A stretch of 64,000 nt of DNA from Andreprevotia chitinilytica DSM 18519 (GCF_000711875.1 NZ_JONM01000001.1:1-64000), one strand, 5' to 3'. Counted from the first letter of the stretch, positions 31,322 through 42,774 are shown. Numbers and translations: made by a program. The notes: generated from the sequence alone by a model not told the origin.

Positions 31322-33928
31322 CTAACTGACCTGCACCGCCTGCAGCAGTTCGTTCTCGATCTGTCGCACCATGCGCTCATCCGATAACACCGGCCCCGAG
31401 ATCAAGAAGTGATCCTCTGCGCGCTCGCCCAGCGTCATGATCTTGGCGCTATGGATGGCGATGCGGTGCGTGGCGAGCACGCGGGCAATGGTCGAGAGCA
31501 GGCCGGGGCGGTCGCCGGCGGCGATGGCAAGCACGTTGTAGCGGCCACGCTCATCCGGCCGGATCAGCACGTGTGGCTGCACCGGAAAGTGCTTCTGCTG
31601 CCGCGAAATCCGCGCTTTGGCCGGTGGCTGCAACGGGCCGGCTTCTTTCAGGCGTTTTGCCAGCTCGAATTCCACGTAGCCGATCAGGTCGCGGTAGTTC
31701 TCGCCGTGATGCTCGGGGATGTAGACGTAGAAGCTGTCGAGCGCGTAGTTGTTGCGGGTGGTGTGGATCTGTGCATCGAAGACGCTATAGCCGGCACGGC
31801 CGAAGAAATCGCAGATGCGGGCGAACAGGTCGGGCATGTCCGGCGAATACACTAGTACTTGCAAGCCCTCGCCGGATTCAGACAAACGCGCCCGCACGAT
31901 GGGTTCGCTGGTGTTGAAGCGACTGTAGAGCTGGCGGGTGTGCCAGGCGATTTCGCGGGCGTCATGGCGCAGGAAGTAGACGGTGTCGAGCTCATTCCAG
32001 AAGGCTTGATGCGCATCGGCGCGCATGCCGTACAGCTGTAGCAGCCGTAGCGCTTCTTCCTGGCGTTCTTCCAGCCACGAGGCAGGCGGCACCTGGTCTT
32101 GCGCCAGATGGCGTTGCGTGGCCTTGAACAGGTCTTCCAGCAGCTTGGCTTTCCAGGCGTTCCAGACCTTGGGGCTGGTGCCACGGATATCGGCCACGGT
32201 GAGCAGGTAAAGCGCGGTCAGCCGGCGCTGATCGCCGACCAGTTCAGCAAATTTGAGCACCACTTCCGGGTCGTAGACATCCTGTTTTTGCGCCACGTGC
32301 GACATGGTCAGGTGATGCTCGACCAGCCACGGGATCAGCGCGCGGTCTTCGTCCGGTAGCGGATGGCTGTTGGCGAATTCGGCGGCGATATCGCGCCCGA
32401 TGGTGGAATGATCGCCGCCACGCCCTTTACCGATGTCGTGGAACAGCGCGGCCAGATACAGCACCTCCGGCCGGGCGAATTCTTCGATCAGGCGCGAGCA
32501 CAGCGGGTATTCGTGTGTGAACGCTGGCACGGCAAAGCGGCGCATGTTCCGCAGCACCATCAGCGTGTGTTCATCGACCGTATAGACGTGGAACAGGTCG
32601 TGCTGCATGCGGCCGACCAGATCGCCGAACTTGGGGATGTAGCGACCGAGCACGCCGTACTGGTTCATGCGGCGCAGCACGCGCGTCAGCCCGCGTGGCT
32701 CGCGGAACAGCTGGATGAAGAAGAGCTTGTTGAGCGGATTGGCGCGGAAGTTGTCGTCGATTTGCGCCCGCGCATGCCACAAGGCGCGCAGGGTTTCCGG
32801 GGCGATGTCGGTGATTTCGCGCTGTTGTTCGAACAGCAGGAACAACTCAAAGATGCTGGAGGGCTCGCGGCGGAAGATATCCGGCGCGGTGATTTCCAGC
32901 ACGCTGCCGCGCAGCTGGAAGCGCGCATTGAGCGGGACGACTTTGATGCCAATCTGCGAAAAGATGCGTCCGCGCAAGGCGTGCAGCAGCAACGGCGTGA
33001 GCTGGCTGATGATGCGGGCGGCGCGGTAGTAGTGCGCCATCAAGCGTTCGCTGCCGCGGTTGACGAGGTCGTCGGTAAAGCCGAAGTCGCGTGCCAGTGT
33101 GTTCTGGTAGTCGAACAGGATACGGTCTTCGCGGCGCTTGGCGAGCCAGTGCAGCTGGATGCGGATCACGCGCAAGGTGCGCTCGGCGCGGCGCAGTTTC
33201 TGGCTTTCCTCACGGGTGAGCATGCCCAGCGCAGCCAAGGCACGCCAATCACGCCCCAAGCCCAGGCTGGCGGCGATCCAGCCGACCAGATGCAGATCGC
33301 GCAGGCCGCCGGGGGCTTCTTTCAGGTTCGGTTCGAGCTTGTAGGTGGCGTTGAGGAACTTGCCGTAACGCGCTTGTTGCTCAAGCAGCTTGGCCTCGAA
33401 GAATTCCTTCGGGTCGATATAGCGGTGCACCGTGTCGCGAAAGAGCGTGAAACGCGCGACATCACCGGTGAGGCGGCGGCATTCCAGCAGTGCGGTCTGC
33501 ACGGTGATGTCTTTTTCGGCTTCCGCGAGGCAATCGGCCAGTGTGCGCACCGAATGGCCGACTTCGAGGCCGACATCCCACAGCTCGCCAACGAAGATTT
33601 CCAGTTTTTCCAGCAGACCAGGTGACGGTTGATCCGGCAGTAGGATCAGCAAATCGATATCGGAATACGGGTACAGCTCGCCCCGGCCGTAACCGCCGAC
33701 CGCAATCAGCAGCACATCGGCAGTGAAGTGGTGGCGCTCCCATAGCTCGATCAGCGTCTGATCGGTGAGTTTGGCCAGCTGATGCAGCACTGGCGAGGCA
33801 GCGGCCGGGTTGGTGAACCCTTGTTGCAAGGCCGCCTTGCCGATCACGTAGTCCTGCCGCAGGGCGGTAACGGGGCGGGGCGGGGCCGTGCCGGCTGCAT
33901 CGCGTGGGAGGAGGGCAGTGTCCGGCAT
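31322..33928 (-). CDS. glnD: PII uridylyltransferase/uridylyl-removing enzyme
   Basis: This 868-residue nitrogen sensor modifies PII proteins (GlnB/GlnK). The nucleotidyltransferase domain shows GGYGRGELYPYSDID at 78-92 with the metal-binding Asp90 and Asp92. An HD hydrolase domain with HDIGKGRGGDHSTIG follows in the middle, and two ACT domains for glutamine sensing close the protein (LVYSPDMPDLFARICDFFG and IAAGDRPGLLSTIARVLATH). Length is normal. map lies upstream on the same strand, as in many proteobacteria, with a palindromic element between them. Confidence 0.96.
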   Translation of the reverse strand: MPDTALLPRDAAGTAPPRPVTALRQDYVIGKAALQQGFTNPAAASPVLHQLAKLTDQTLIELWERHHFTADVLLIAVGGYGRGELYPYSDIDLLILLPDQPSPGLLEKLEIFVGELWDVGLEVGHSVRTLADCLAEAEKDITVQTALLECRRLTGDVARFTLFRDTVHRYIDPKEFFEAKLLEQQARYGKFLNATYKLEPNLKEAPGGLRDLHLVGWIAASLGLGRDWRALAALGMLTREESQKLRRAERTLRVIRIQLHWLAKRREDRILFDYQNTLARDFGFTDDLVNRGSERLMAHYYRAARIISQLTPLLLHALRGRIFSQIGIKVVPLNARFQLRGSVLEITAPDIFRREPSSIFELFLLFEQQREITDIAPETLRALWHARAQIDDNFRANPLNKLFFIQLFREPRGLTRVLRRMNQYGVLGRYIPKFGDLVGRMQHDLFHVYTVDEHTLMVLRNMRRFAVPAFTHEYPLCSRLIEEFARPEVLYLAALFHDIGKGRGGDHSTIGRDIAAEFANSHPLPDEDRALIPWLVEHHLTMSHVAQKQDVYDPEVVLKFAELVGDQRRLTALYLLTVADIRGTSPKVWNAWKAKLLEDLFKATQRHLAQDQVPPASWLEERQEEALRLLQLYGMRADAHQAFWNELDTVYFLRHDAREIAWHTRQLYSRFNTSEPIVRARLSESGEGLQVLVYSPDMPDLFARICDFFGRAGYSVFDAQIHTTRNNYALDSFYVYIPEHHGENYRDLIGYVEFELAKRLKEAGPLQPPAKARISRQQKHFPVQPHVLIRPDERGRYNVLAIAAGDRPGLLSTIARVLATHRIAIHSAKIMTLGERAEDHFLISGPVLSDERMVRQIENELLQAVQVS

Positions 33929-33958
33929 GGCGATTCTCGGTTCAGGGTTATCAGGCCT

Positions 33959-34085
33959 TTGAAAAACGTAGCGAGAAGTCCGAAGACAAGGAAAAAAATG
34001 GCGAAAAACCGGAGTTTACTCAGGGTAAATGAGGATTTTGAGCCATTTTTTAACGCGGGATTCGGGCTTCGCAGTAGTTTTTCAA
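33959..34085. repeat. Long imperfect palindrome, MITE-like, between map and glnD
   Basis: The 127-bp element begins TTGAAAAAC and ends with its reverse complement GTTTTTCAA. The arms match over most of their length: GCGAGAAGTCCGAA against TTCGGGCTTCGC, AAAAAAATGGC against GCCATTTTTT, and the centre TTTAC-TCAGG-GTAAA. Transcribed, it would be one long hairpin. Position between map and glnD means it could affect their cotranscription. Confidence 0.55.
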
Positions 34086-34094
34086 TGCTCTGTG

Positions 34095-34904
34095 TCAGGC
34101 GAGCAGGTAACGCTCAGGTTTGGGAGGTGTGCCGGCGGAGACCGTCAGCACTTCGTAGCCGGTTTCCGTGACCAGCACGGTGTGTTCCCACTGGGCGGAC
34201 AGGCTGCGGTCCTTGGTGACGATGGTCCAGCCATCCGGCATCGATTTGATCTCTTTCTTGCCGGCGTTGATCATCGGCTCGACGGTGAAGATCATGCCGG
34301 CTTTCAGCTCGACGCCAGTGCCGGCGCGGCCGTAATGCAGCACTTGCGGGTCTTCGTGGAACACCGTGCCGATGCCGTGACCGCAAAATTCGCGTACGAC
34401 TGAGTAGCCAGCTTTTTCGGCGTATTTCTGGATCACTTCGCCAATGTCACCCAGATGCGCGCCCGGCTTGATCTTCTCGATGCCGAGCCACATGCAGTCA
34501 TAGGTGATCTGGGTGAGGCGCTTGGCGTGCGGGGCCGAATGCTCGCCGACCAGGAAGGTGCGGCTGGTATCGCCGTGGTAGCGATCCTTGATCACGGTGA
34601 TGTCGAGATTGACGATGTCGCCGTCCTTCAACACCTTGTCGCCCGGAATGCCGTGGCAAATCACCTGATTGATCGAGGTGCAGATCGACTTCGGATACGG
34701 CGTGTAGCCGGGTGGGCAGTAGTTGAGCGGAGCAGGGATCGTGCCTTGCACGTTCACCATGTATTCGTGGCACAGGCGGTCGAGTTCGCCGGTGGTGACG
34801 CCGGGTTTCACATACGGCGTGATGTAGTCGAGCACTTCGCTGGCCAATCGGCCGGCGATGCGCATGCCGGCGATGTCTTCGGCGGTCTTGATGGTGATGG
34901 ACAT
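34095..34904 (-). CDS. map: Methionine aminopeptidase, type I
   Basis: This 269-residue enzyme removes the initiator methionine from new proteins. The pita-bread fold residues are visible: the Asp in DGDIVNLDITVIKDRYHGDTS (first two metal ligands Asp and Asp) and the catalytic His of the GHGIG motif (REFCGHGIGTVFHEDPQVLHYG). The C-terminal metal-binding glutamates are in TVEPMINAG and WEHTVLVTE. Unlike in many bacteria it is not next to rpsB but lies ahead of glnD, a well-known alternative order. Confidence 0.97.
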   Translation of the reverse strand: MSITIKTAEDIAGMRIAGRLASEVLDYITPYVKPGVTTGELDRLCHEYMVNVQGTIPAPLNYCPPGYTPYPKSICTSINQVICHGIPGDKVLKDGDIVNLDITVIKDRYHGDTSRTFLVGEHSAPHAKRLTQITYDCMWLGIEKIKPGAHLGDIGEVIQKYAEKAGYSVVREFCGHGIGTVFHEDPQVLHYGRAGTGVELKAGMIFTVEPMINAGKKEIKSMPDGWTIVTKDRSLSAQWEHTVLVTETGYEVLTVSAGTPPKPERYLLA

Positions 34905-34995
34905 AGGCTTTCCAGAATGACGAAGAGAGGCTGTGCCTCTCTGTCGGTAAGTTCAATCGTCAGTTGAATTCAGCTTGAATCGAGTCAGAAAGATT

Positions 34996-35259
34996 CTAAC
35001 GCCGTGCGGCTTCAGGCAAAACAATATTCACTTCCAGTACTTCGAAGTCGTCTTTCTTGTCGAGCTGTACCTTGATGTCTTCCGGATTGACGGAGACATA
35101 CTTGGAGATGACTTCGATCAGCTCTCTTTGCAACTGCGGCAGGTAATCCGGCGTGGTGCGGCCGCCCGCACGCTCGTGGGCCAGGATGATCTGCAGCCGT
35201 TCACGGGCCACAGCGGCGGTTTTTTTCTTTTCGCCGAAAAAGTAACTCAGTATCGACAT
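34996..35259 (-). CDS. minE: Cell division topological specificity factor MinE
   Basis: This 87-residue protein starts [20 protein letters not shown] with the membrane-binding and anti-MinCD segment ([16 protein letters not shown]). It ends with the dimerisation domain ([30 protein letters not shown]). It drives MinD off the membrane and so creates the pole-to-pole oscillation that confines septation to midcell. It is the last gene of minCDE, 3 bp after minD. Confidence 0.97.
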   Translation of the reverse strand: MSILSYFFGEKKKTAAVARERLQIILAHERAGGRTTPDYLPQLQRELIEVISKYVSVNPEDIKVQLDKKDDFEVLEVNIVLPEAARR

Positions 35260-35262
35260 CGC

Positions 35263-36072
35263 TTAACCCCCGAACAACCGTTTCCAGAATGGCGCTTTTT
35301 CAGCTTCGATAAAGCGCAGTGGCTTTTCTTCGCCAAGGAAGCGGGCCACTACATCTTTGTACGCCTCGGAAACATCGGTGTTGGCGAGGTGGATTGCCGG
35401 CGTGCCGGAGTTCGATGCTTGCAGCACGGTCTCCGATTCCGGAATGACGCCGATCAGCGGAATGCGCAGCAGGTGCTGGACGTCGTCCAGCGACAGCATT
35501 TCGCCGCTGTCGACCCGCTTCGGGCTGTAACGGGTGATCAGCAGATGGGTTTTCACCGTGCCGCCTTCTTCAGCCTTCTTCGACTTGGCGTCGAGAATGC
35601 CGATGATGCGGTCGGAATCGCGCACCGAGCTGACTTCCGGGTTGGTGACGATCAGCGCTTCATCAGCGAAATACGCGGCCATCAGCGCGCCGCTTTCAAT
35701 GCCGGCCGGGCTATCGCAAATGATGTAATCGAACCCTTCGTGCCGCAGATCAGCGATGACTTTTTCGACGCCTTCACGCGTCAGCGCTTCTTTGTCGCGT
35801 GTTTGCGAGGCGGGGACGATGAACAGGTTGTCGCAGTTCTTGTCCTTGATCAGCGCTTGCTTGAGGTTGGCTTCGCCCTGGATCACGTTGATCAGGTCAT
35901 ACACCACACGGCGCTCGCAACCCATGATCAGGTCGAGGTTGCGCAGGCCCACGTCGAAGTCGATCACGGCAGTCTTGAAGCCGCGCAGCGCAAGGCCAGA
36001 GGCGAAGCTGGCGCTGGTGGTGGTCTTGCCTACGCCCCCTTTGCCGGAGGTGACGACGATGATTTTTGCCAC
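35263..36072 (-). CDS. minD: Septum site-determining ATPase MinD
   Basis: This 269-residue ParA/MinD-type ATPase has the deviant Walker A motif SGKGGVGKTTTSASF (residues 9-23) and the DFDVGLRNLDLIMGC signature. A C-terminal amphipathic helix (EAEKAPFWKRLFGG) provides the membrane-targeting sequence. It recruits MinC to the membrane and is displaced by MinE. The start codon is GTG at 36072-36070. minE follows after 3 bp; minC lies 109 bp upstream. Confidence 0.97.
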   Translation of the reverse strand: MAKIIVVTSGKGGVGKTTTSASFASGLALRGFKTAVIDFDVGLRNLDLIMGCERRVVYDLINVIQGEANLKQALIKDKNCDNLFIVPASQTRDKEALTREGVEKVIADLRHEGFDYIICDSPAGIESGALMAAYFADEALIVTNPEVSSVRDSDRIIGILDAKSKKAEEGGTVKTHLLITRYSPKRVDSGEMLSLDDVQHLLRIPLIGVIPESETVLQASNSGTPAIHLANTDVSEAYKDVVARFLGEEKPLRFIEAEKAPFWKRLFGG

Positions 36073-36181
36073 AGTGCAGTCCTTATTCGAGTAATCGTTA
36101 TTGTTGGGTTCGCATCGGGTGCCTTGGCCGCTGTAAAGCCAAAACCATCCGCGCCAACCCGTCAGTTATTCGTTGTTGGCC

Positions 36182-36889
36182 TTAGCCATTCAGTGCTTCG
36201 AGCACGAGCTTGTCTTGATCGAGAAAAACCTGCGCCGGGCGTGAACGGAGCGCGGTGGGCAGTGTTTCATCCAGCGTGCGGTAAATGCCGGCGACCGAAA
36301 CCAGCTCGGCTTCCAGACAGGTGGTATAGACCCGCGCGCTGGTATCGCCACGTGCGCCGGCCAAGGCACGGCCGCGCAAGGGCGCGTAAACGTGGATATT
36401 GCCGTCAGCGATCACTTCGGCACCGGCGGAAACCAGTGCCAGTACGACCAGATCGCCACCCTTGGCGTAGACCTGTTGGCCGGTGCGTACCGGACGGTTG
36501 ATAACCAAGGCCGGCACGCGGGCTTCGGCGGCTTTCGGCGCGGGAGCGGGCGGGCTGACGCTGTCTTCGTTCAGGATGACTAAACCGGCTTCGCGGGCCG
36601 CAACGCGTTGATCGGCATTTCCGCCACGTGCGGCGATCGGTTTCAGCTGATATTGGCGTAGTAGTTGTACCAGTGCTGCCACTTCAACAGCGGAGGGCAG
36701 ATCGGGCAGGCTATCGAAATCGAGGGCAAGTTGCTCGCCAGACAACATGTGTTCGCCACTGCCCAGCTGTTCGCGCAACCCCGCTTCCAGCTTCACCGGA
36801 TCGAGCGTGGCCGGCACGAAGGTCAGCAGCTTGACGCCTACGCTGCGAAATTCAAATGCAGATGCGGGATCGGGGAAACGAGGGGGCAT
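36182..36889 (-). CDS. minC: Septum site-determining protein MinC
   Basis: This 235-residue FtsZ inhibitor has an N-terminal domain (about 8-105) and a C-terminal beta-helix (about 128-232). The C-terminal domain has the [20 protein letters not shown] and [20 protein letters not shown] stretches that mediate dimerisation and MinD binding. A Pro/Ala-rich linker ([13 protein letters not shown]) joins them. It is first in the minCDE cluster; the 109-bp gap before minD is longer than usual and may hold an extra promoter. Confidence 0.96.
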   Translation of the reverse strand: MPPRFPDPASAFEFRSVGVKLLTFVPATLDPVKLEAGLREQLGSGEHMLSGEQLALDFDSLPDLPSAVEVAALVQLLRQYQLKPIAARGGNADQRVAAREAGLVILNEDSVSPPAPAPKAAEARVPALVINRPVRTGQQVYAKGGDLVVLALVSAGAEVIADGNIHVYAPLRGRALAGARGDTSARVYTTCLEAELVSVAGIYRTLDETLPTALRSRPAQVFLDQDKLVLEALNG

Positions 36890-37061
36890 GGGGCGGGTGG
36901 CCGGCAGTTATTACAATTTGCCCGCGAGTTTACCGGTTCGTTTCTGGGGGCGAAAGCCGATTTAACTTGCACGACGCATATAGCCCGTAGTCTGGACGGC
37001 TTTGCCGGCGGAGCCGCTTATGAAAAGTCTCGTCCGGGTGCGGTTCATTGTCGGGCACAGT

Positions 37062-37877
37062 TCAATGAATCCGGCGCTTCAGCCCTGCGTCGATCAGGAT
37101 ATGGGTCGCCAACTCTTCGATCGAGAGCTGCGTGGTGTTGAGGAATGGAATGCCCAGCTGGCGCATCAGCCGCTCGGCCGCGACTACCTCATGTTTGCAG
37201 GCATCCAGCGTGGCGTATTTGCTGCCCGGCTTGCGCGACTCGCGAATGACGGAGAGCCGCTCCGGCTCAATGGTCAGCCCGAACAGCTTGTTGCGAAATG
37301 GCCGTAGCGGCGTGGGCAAGGCGTGGTCGACGAAATCTTCCGGCGTGAGCGGGTAGTTGGCGGCCTTGATGCCGTATTGCATCGCCAGATACAGGCAGGC
37401 TGGCGTTTTGCCGGCGCGTGAGACGCCCACGAGAATGACGTCCGCATCGGCCAGATTCTTGGCCATGCTGCCGTCGTCGTGGCTGAGCGAATACTGCACG
37501 GCGTCGATGCGGCTCTTGTATTCGTCAAAGCTGGCCACGCCGTGTGCCTTGCCGGCGGCGTGTGATGACTTGGTGTCGAGTTCTTGCTCCATCGGCTCGA
37601 TGAAGTGACCGAAAAAATCGAAGGTCAGCGCTTCCTCGATCTTGAACAGGCCACGCAGTTCTTCATCGACCAAAGTCGAAAACACAATTGGCCGCACCCC
37701 GTCGATTTCAGCCTGTTGTCGAATCTGCGCCACAGCTTCCAGCGCTTTTTCCCTGGAGTCGATATAGGGCAGCGCAATGCGACGGAAACTGATGTGTTCG
37801 AACTGGGTAATCAGGCTGTGGCCGAGCATTTCGGCGGTGATGCCGGTGCGGGCGGAGATGAAGAACGCAGTACGCAT
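37062..37877 (-). CDS. ppsR: PEP synthase regulatory protein, copy 1
   Basis: This 271-residue DUF299 protein is a bifunctional ADP-dependent kinase and Pi-dependent pyrophosphorylase that inactivates and reactivates PEP synthase at its active-site threonine. It shows FFISARTGITAEMLGHSLI at the start, the P-loop-like VGVSRAGKTPACLYLAMQYG and the GIKAANYPLTPEDF motif. A close paralogue ends 8 bp upstream on the same strand, and the target ppsA lies beyond it in the opposite direction. Two copies side by side are unusual. Confidence 0.93.
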   Translation of the reverse strand: MRTAFFISARTGITAEMLGHSLITQFEHISFRRIALPYIDSREKALEAVAQIRQQAEIDGVRPIVFSTLVDEELRGLFKIEEALTFDFFGHFIEPMEQELDTKSSHAAGKAHGVASFDEYKSRIDAVQYSLSHDDGSMAKNLADADVILVGVSRAGKTPACLYLAMQYGIKAANYPLTPEDFVDHALPTPLRPFRNKLFGLTIEPERLSVIRESRKPGSKYATLDACKHEVVAAERLMRQLGIPFLNTTQLSIEELATHILIDAGLKRRIH

Positions 37878-37885
37878 CCAGAAAC

Positions 37886-38704
37886 CTAGTAGGTACGCCG
37901 GGTCAGGCCCGCCGTGTGCATGATGGAGGTCGCCAGCTCTTCGATCGACCGCGTGGTGGAACTGAGATAAGGCACGCCAACGTGGCGCATCAGCGCTTCC
38001 GCCTCACCGATCTCGAACTGGCAGTTGTCGATCGCGGCGTAGCGGCTGTTGGGTTTGCGCTCCTCGCGGATTTGCGACAGCCGAACCGGGTCGATGGTCA
38101 GGCCGAACAGCTTGGTACGGTAGGGCAGCAGCAGCTTGGGTAGCGTGTGATTGCCGAAGTCTTCCGGCGTGAGCGGGTAATTGGCGGCCTTGATGCCGTA
38201 TTGCAGCGCGAGATACAGACAGGTCGGCGTTTTGGCGGAGCGCGATACGCCGATCAGGATGATGTCCGCTTCGTTCAGATCGCGCGGCATCACACCGTCA
38301 TCATGCGCCAGGGCGAAGTTCACCGCGTCGATGCGGTTTTTGTATTCTTCGAAATTGACGATGCCGTGGGATTTGCCGACGGTATGCGAGGATTCGCGGC
38401 CGAGGGCTTTTTCCAGCGGGCCGATGAAGATTTCGAAGAAATCCAGCGTCAGCGCTTCTTCCACATGGATCAGGCTGCGGAGCTGGTCGTCGACGATAGT
38501 GGAAAAAACGATCGGCTCACAGGCATCGATGACGGCTTGTCGGCGCACCTGCTCGGCGGCTTCATGGGCTTTTTCAGGGGTGTCAATATATGGCAGTGTG
38601 ACCCGGCGAAAATTGACGTCTTCGAATTGGGTGATCAGGCTGTGGCCGAGCATTTCGGCGGTAATGCCGGTCCGGTCGGAAATAAAAAAAGCGGTGCGCG
38701 GCAT
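37886..38704 (-). CDS. ppsR: PEP synthase regulatory protein, copy 2
   Basis: This 272-residue paralogue of the downstream gene starts MPRTAFFISDRTGITAEMLG and has the same motifs, with the nucleotide loop reading GVSRSAKTPTCLYLA instead of GVSRAGKTPACLYLA. The start at 38704 matches copy 1; an upstream in-frame ATG at 38737 adds 11 unconserved residues. It is nearest to the divergent ppsA, 309 bp away. One copy may have changed target, for example to pyruvate phosphate dikinase, or partner specificity; the sequence alone does not decide. Confidence 0.93.
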   Translation of the reverse strand: MPRTAFFISDRTGITAEMLGHSLITQFEDVNFRRVTLPYIDTPEKAHEAAEQVRRQAVIDACEPIVFSTIVDDQLRSLIHVEEALTLDFFEIFIGPLEKALGRESSHTVGKSHGIVNFEEYKNRIDAVNFALAHDDGVMPRDLNEADIILIGVSRSAKTPTCLYLALQYGIKAANYPLTPEDFGNHTLPKLLLPYRTKLFGLTIDPVRLSQIREERKPNSRYAAIDNCQFEIGEAEALMRHVGVPYLSSTTRSIEELATSIMHTAGLTRRTY

Positions 38705-38931
38705 GTGACTCCCCGAATTTTGTACTGTGCGCTGCAATATTACGGCAGCATATCCAGCCCGCCGGGCAACAGCCCTGCGGGAAAACCATTATTTTCTTGT
38801 TTTAGCCCAGAGAAATAGCCTGCGACGGCTTCCTGAGCTTCAAGTTGCAAGGTAGGGGTTAGCGATTACTCGATTCTCCCGATTAGGCCGGCATGCCCTG
38901 CTGCCTAGAATGGAGGCAAGATTATCGCAAT

Positions 38932-38952
38932 GCAGCATCTTCGGGATGCTGC
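38932..38952 (+). promoter_or_regulatory. Hairpin in the ppsA leader
   Basis: GCAGCATC (38932-38939), loop TTCGG, GATGCTGC (38945-38952) lies 61 bp before the ppsA start, within the 309-bp divergent region between ppsR and ppsA. It has no T-run. It could be a leader structure; nothing else was recognised in the region apart from an AT-rich patch just before ppsA. Confidence 0.35.
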
Positions 38953-39013
38953 CTGCAGTCCATAACGAATTCAACAATACCAATTACTTTACCTTTACCA
39001 AACGAGGCCACCA

Positions 39014-41413
39014 ATGTCCGCACACCCGACCGCCCCACATCTGATCAACCGGAATGTGATTGATTTCGTGGAACTGCGCATGAGCGATGTGGAGATTGTG
39101 GGCGGCAAGAATGCCTCGCTCGGCGAAATGATTTCACAACTGGCCGCCAAGGGCGTGCGCGTGCCGGGCGGTTATGCCACGACATCGCATGCTTATCGCG
39201 AGTTCGTTGCGCATGACAATCTCGCTAGCCGCATCGATGACTTGCTCGCCACGCTGGATGTGGATGACGTGAAGGCGCTGGCACAAGTCGGTAAATCGAT
39301 CCGCGAGCAGATTCTCGCCACGCCGTTCCCGGCTGCGCTGGAAGCTGAAATCCGCGCGCGTTACGCGGAGCTTGGCGACAACGTGACCGTGGCCGTCCGC
39401 TCGTCCGCCACTGCGGAAGATTTGCCGGATGCCTCGTTCGCCGGTCAGCAAGAAACCTATCTGAACATCATCGGCGCAGACAACGTGCTGGAGGCGATCA
39501 AGCACGTCTTCGCCTCGCTCTATAACGACCGCGCCATTTCCTATCGCGTGCACAAGGGCTTCGATCACAAGCTGGTGGCGCTGTCCGCCGGAATCCAGCG
39601 CATGGTGCGCTCGGACAAGGGCGCGGCTGGTGTGATGTTCAGCATTGATACAGAAACCGGCTTCGATCAAGTGGTGTTCGTGACCGCCAGCTATGGCCTG
39701 GGCGAAACCGTGGTGCAGGGCGCGGTGAACCCGGATGAGTTCTACGTGCACAAGCCGACGCTGCAAGCCGGCCGACCGGCCATCGTGCGCAAGCACCTGG
39801 GCGGCAAGGCGCTCAAGATGGAATTCGATCTGGAAGCTGCTGCTGGCAAGTCAGTGAAAACCGTCGATGTGAATGAAGCGGATCGCCGCAAGTTCTCGAT
39901 TACCGACGAAGAAGTGCAAGAGTTGGCTGGCTACGCACTGATCATCGAAAAGCATTACGAGCGCCCGATGGATATCGAGTGGGGCCGTGATGGCATCGAC
40001 GGTAAGCTCTACATTCTGCAAGCCCGTCCTGAAACGGTGAAATCGCAGGAAAGCGCCGCGGAAAAACTGAGCAAATTCCGCATGCTGGAGCAAGGCACGG
40101 TACTGGTCGAAGGCCGCGCCATTGGCCAGAAGATCGGCCAAGGCCGCGTGCGCATCATTCGCGATGTCTCTGAAATGGATAAGGTCGCTGCTGGCGATGT
40201 GCTGGTGTCCGACATGACCGACCCGGATTGGGAGCCGGTGATGAAGCGCGCTGCCGCTATCGTCACCAACCGTGGCGGCCGTACCTGCCATGCCGCGATC
40301 ATCGCCCGCGAACTGGGCATTCCGGCCGTGGTTGGTACCGGCAGCGCGACTCGCGTGCTGAAAGACGGCGATCTGGTGACGGTGTCGTGTTCTGAAGGCG
40401 ATACCGGCAATGTGTACGAAGGCCTGTTGAAGTTCGAGAAGATGGAAGTCGCGCTCGAAAAGATGCCGGAATCGCCGGTGAAGCTGATGATGAACGTCGG
40501 CAATCCGGAGCTGGCATTCGAATTCGCCCAACTGCCGAACGAAGGCGTCGGCCTGGCCCGTCTTGAGTTCATCATCAACCGTATGATCGGCGTGCACCCG
40601 AAGGCGCTGCTGGCGTATCCGAACCTCGCGCCCGAGATCAAGGCGCAGGTCGAGCAGCGCATGGCTGGCTATCGTTCGGCGGTTGATTTCTACGTCGACA
40701 AGCTGGCGGAAGGCATCGCGACGCTGGGCGCTGCGTTCTACCCGAAAAAGGTCATCGTTCGCCTGTCGGACTTCAAGTCGAACGAATATGCCAATCTGAT
40801 TGGCGGCCCGGATTACGAACCGCACGAAGAAAACCCGATGTTGGGCTTCCGTGGTGCGGCACGTTATGTCGACCCGGCTTTCCGCGATTGCTTCGAACTC
40901 GAATGCCGCGCGGTCAAGAAAGTGCGCGATGTCATGGGGCTGACCAATGTCGAGGTGATGATCCCGTTTGTACGCACCGTGGCTGAAGCGGCCAAGGTGA
41001 TCGATCTGCTGGAAGCTAATGGCCTCAAACGTGGCGAGAACGGCCTGCGCGTGATCATGATGTGCGAGATCCCGGCCAACGCGGTGCTGGCAGAACAGTT
41101 CCTGCAGTATTTCGACGGCTTCTCGATCGGTTCGAACGATATGACCCAACTCACGCTGGGCATCGATCGCGATTCCGGTGGCCCGGTATCGGTCAGCTTC
41201 GATGAGCGTAACGACGCGGTGAAGGCGATGCTGGCGATGGCGATCAGTGCCTGCCGCAAGTTGAACAAGTATGTCGGCATCTGCGGCCAAGGGCCTTCGG
41301 ATCATCCGGACTTCGCGCAATGGCTGGTCGAGCAGGGCATCGAAACGGTATCCTTGAACCCGGATACCGTGGTGGAAACGTGGCTTTATCTCGCTGGCCA
41401 GAAGAAAGGCTAA
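39014..41413 (+). CDS. ppsA: Phosphoenolpyruvate synthase
   Basis: This 799-residue enzyme converts pyruvate and ATP to PEP, AMP and phosphate in gluconeogenesis. The N-terminal ATP-grasp domain starts [20 protein letters not shown]. The swivelling domain carries the phosphorylated His426 in [21 protein letters not shown]; the threonine two residues earlier is the usual target of PpsR. The C-terminal PEP-binding TIM barrel includes [20 protein letters not shown] and the catalytic cysteine in [20 protein letters not shown] precedes the ATG. Both ppsR copies are divergent from it. Confidence 0.97.
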   Translation: MSAHPTAPHLINRNVIDFVELRMSDVEIVGGKNASLGEMISQLAAKGVRVPGGYATTSHAYREFVAHDNLASRIDDLLATLDVDDVKALAQVGKSIREQILATPFPAALEAEIRARYAELGDNVTVAVRSSATAEDLPDASFAGQQETYLNIIGADNVLEAIKHVFASLYNDRAISYRVHKGFDHKLVALSAGIQRMVRSDKGAAGVMFSIDTETGFDQVVFVTASYGLGETVVQGAVNPDEFYVHKPTLQAGRPAIVRKHLGGKALKMEFDLEAAAGKSVKTVDVNEADRRKFSITDEEVQELAGYALIIEKHYERPMDIEWGRDGIDGKLYILQARPETVKSQESAAEKLSKFRMLEQGTVLVEGRAIGQKIGQGRVRIIRDVSEMDKVAAGDVLVSDMTDPDWEPVMKRAAAIVTNRGGRTCHAAIIARELGIPAVVGTGSATRVLKDGDLVTVSCSEGDTGNVYEGLLKFEKMEVALEKMPESPVKLMMNVGNPELAFEFAQLPNEGVGLARLEFIINRMIGVHPKALLAYPNLAPEIKAQVEQRMAGYRSAVDFYVDKLAEGIATLGAAFYPKKVIVRLSDFKSNEYANLIGGPDYEPHEENPMLGFRGAARYVDPAFRDCFELECRAVKKVRDVMGLTNVEVMIPFVRTVAEAAKVIDLLEANGLKRGENGLRVIMMCEIPANAVLAEQFLQYFDGFSIGSNDMTQLTLGIDRDSGGPVSVSFDERNDAVKAMLAMAISACRKLNKYVGICGQGPSDHPDFAQWLVEQGIETVSLNPDTVVETWLYLAGQKKG

Positions 41414-41423
41414 GTGACACAGA

Positions 41424-41453
41424 AAAAAGGCCGCCCGCAAGGCGGCCTTTTTC
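41424..41453 (+). terminator. Rho-independent terminator after ppsA
   Basis: AAAAAGGCCGCCC, loop GCAA, GGCGGCCTTTTT: a GC-rich stem with T-run 11 bp after the ppsA stop. Confidence 0.9.
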
Positions 41454-41501
41454 GTTTCCGGCCCCCCGCATGCGTTGAAACAAGCATTGACATCAAACTG
41501 A

Positions 41502-42725
<1,224 letters not shown>

Positions 42726-42740
42726 TTTTTCGATATTGGC

Positions 42741-42774
42741 AATAAAAACGCCCGGCTTGCCGGGCGTTTTTATT
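42741..42774. terminator. Bidirectional terminator after argD
   Basis: AATAAAAACGCCCGGC, TT, GCCGGGCGTTTTTATT: a perfect 16-bp palindrome with A- and T-runs on both sides. From 42775 to 43031 no gene or clear motif was found. Confidence 0.92.

Noticed and set aside
34975-36501. 508-codon open frame on the plus strand
   Set aside because: It is antisense to minE, minD and minC, which are clearly real.
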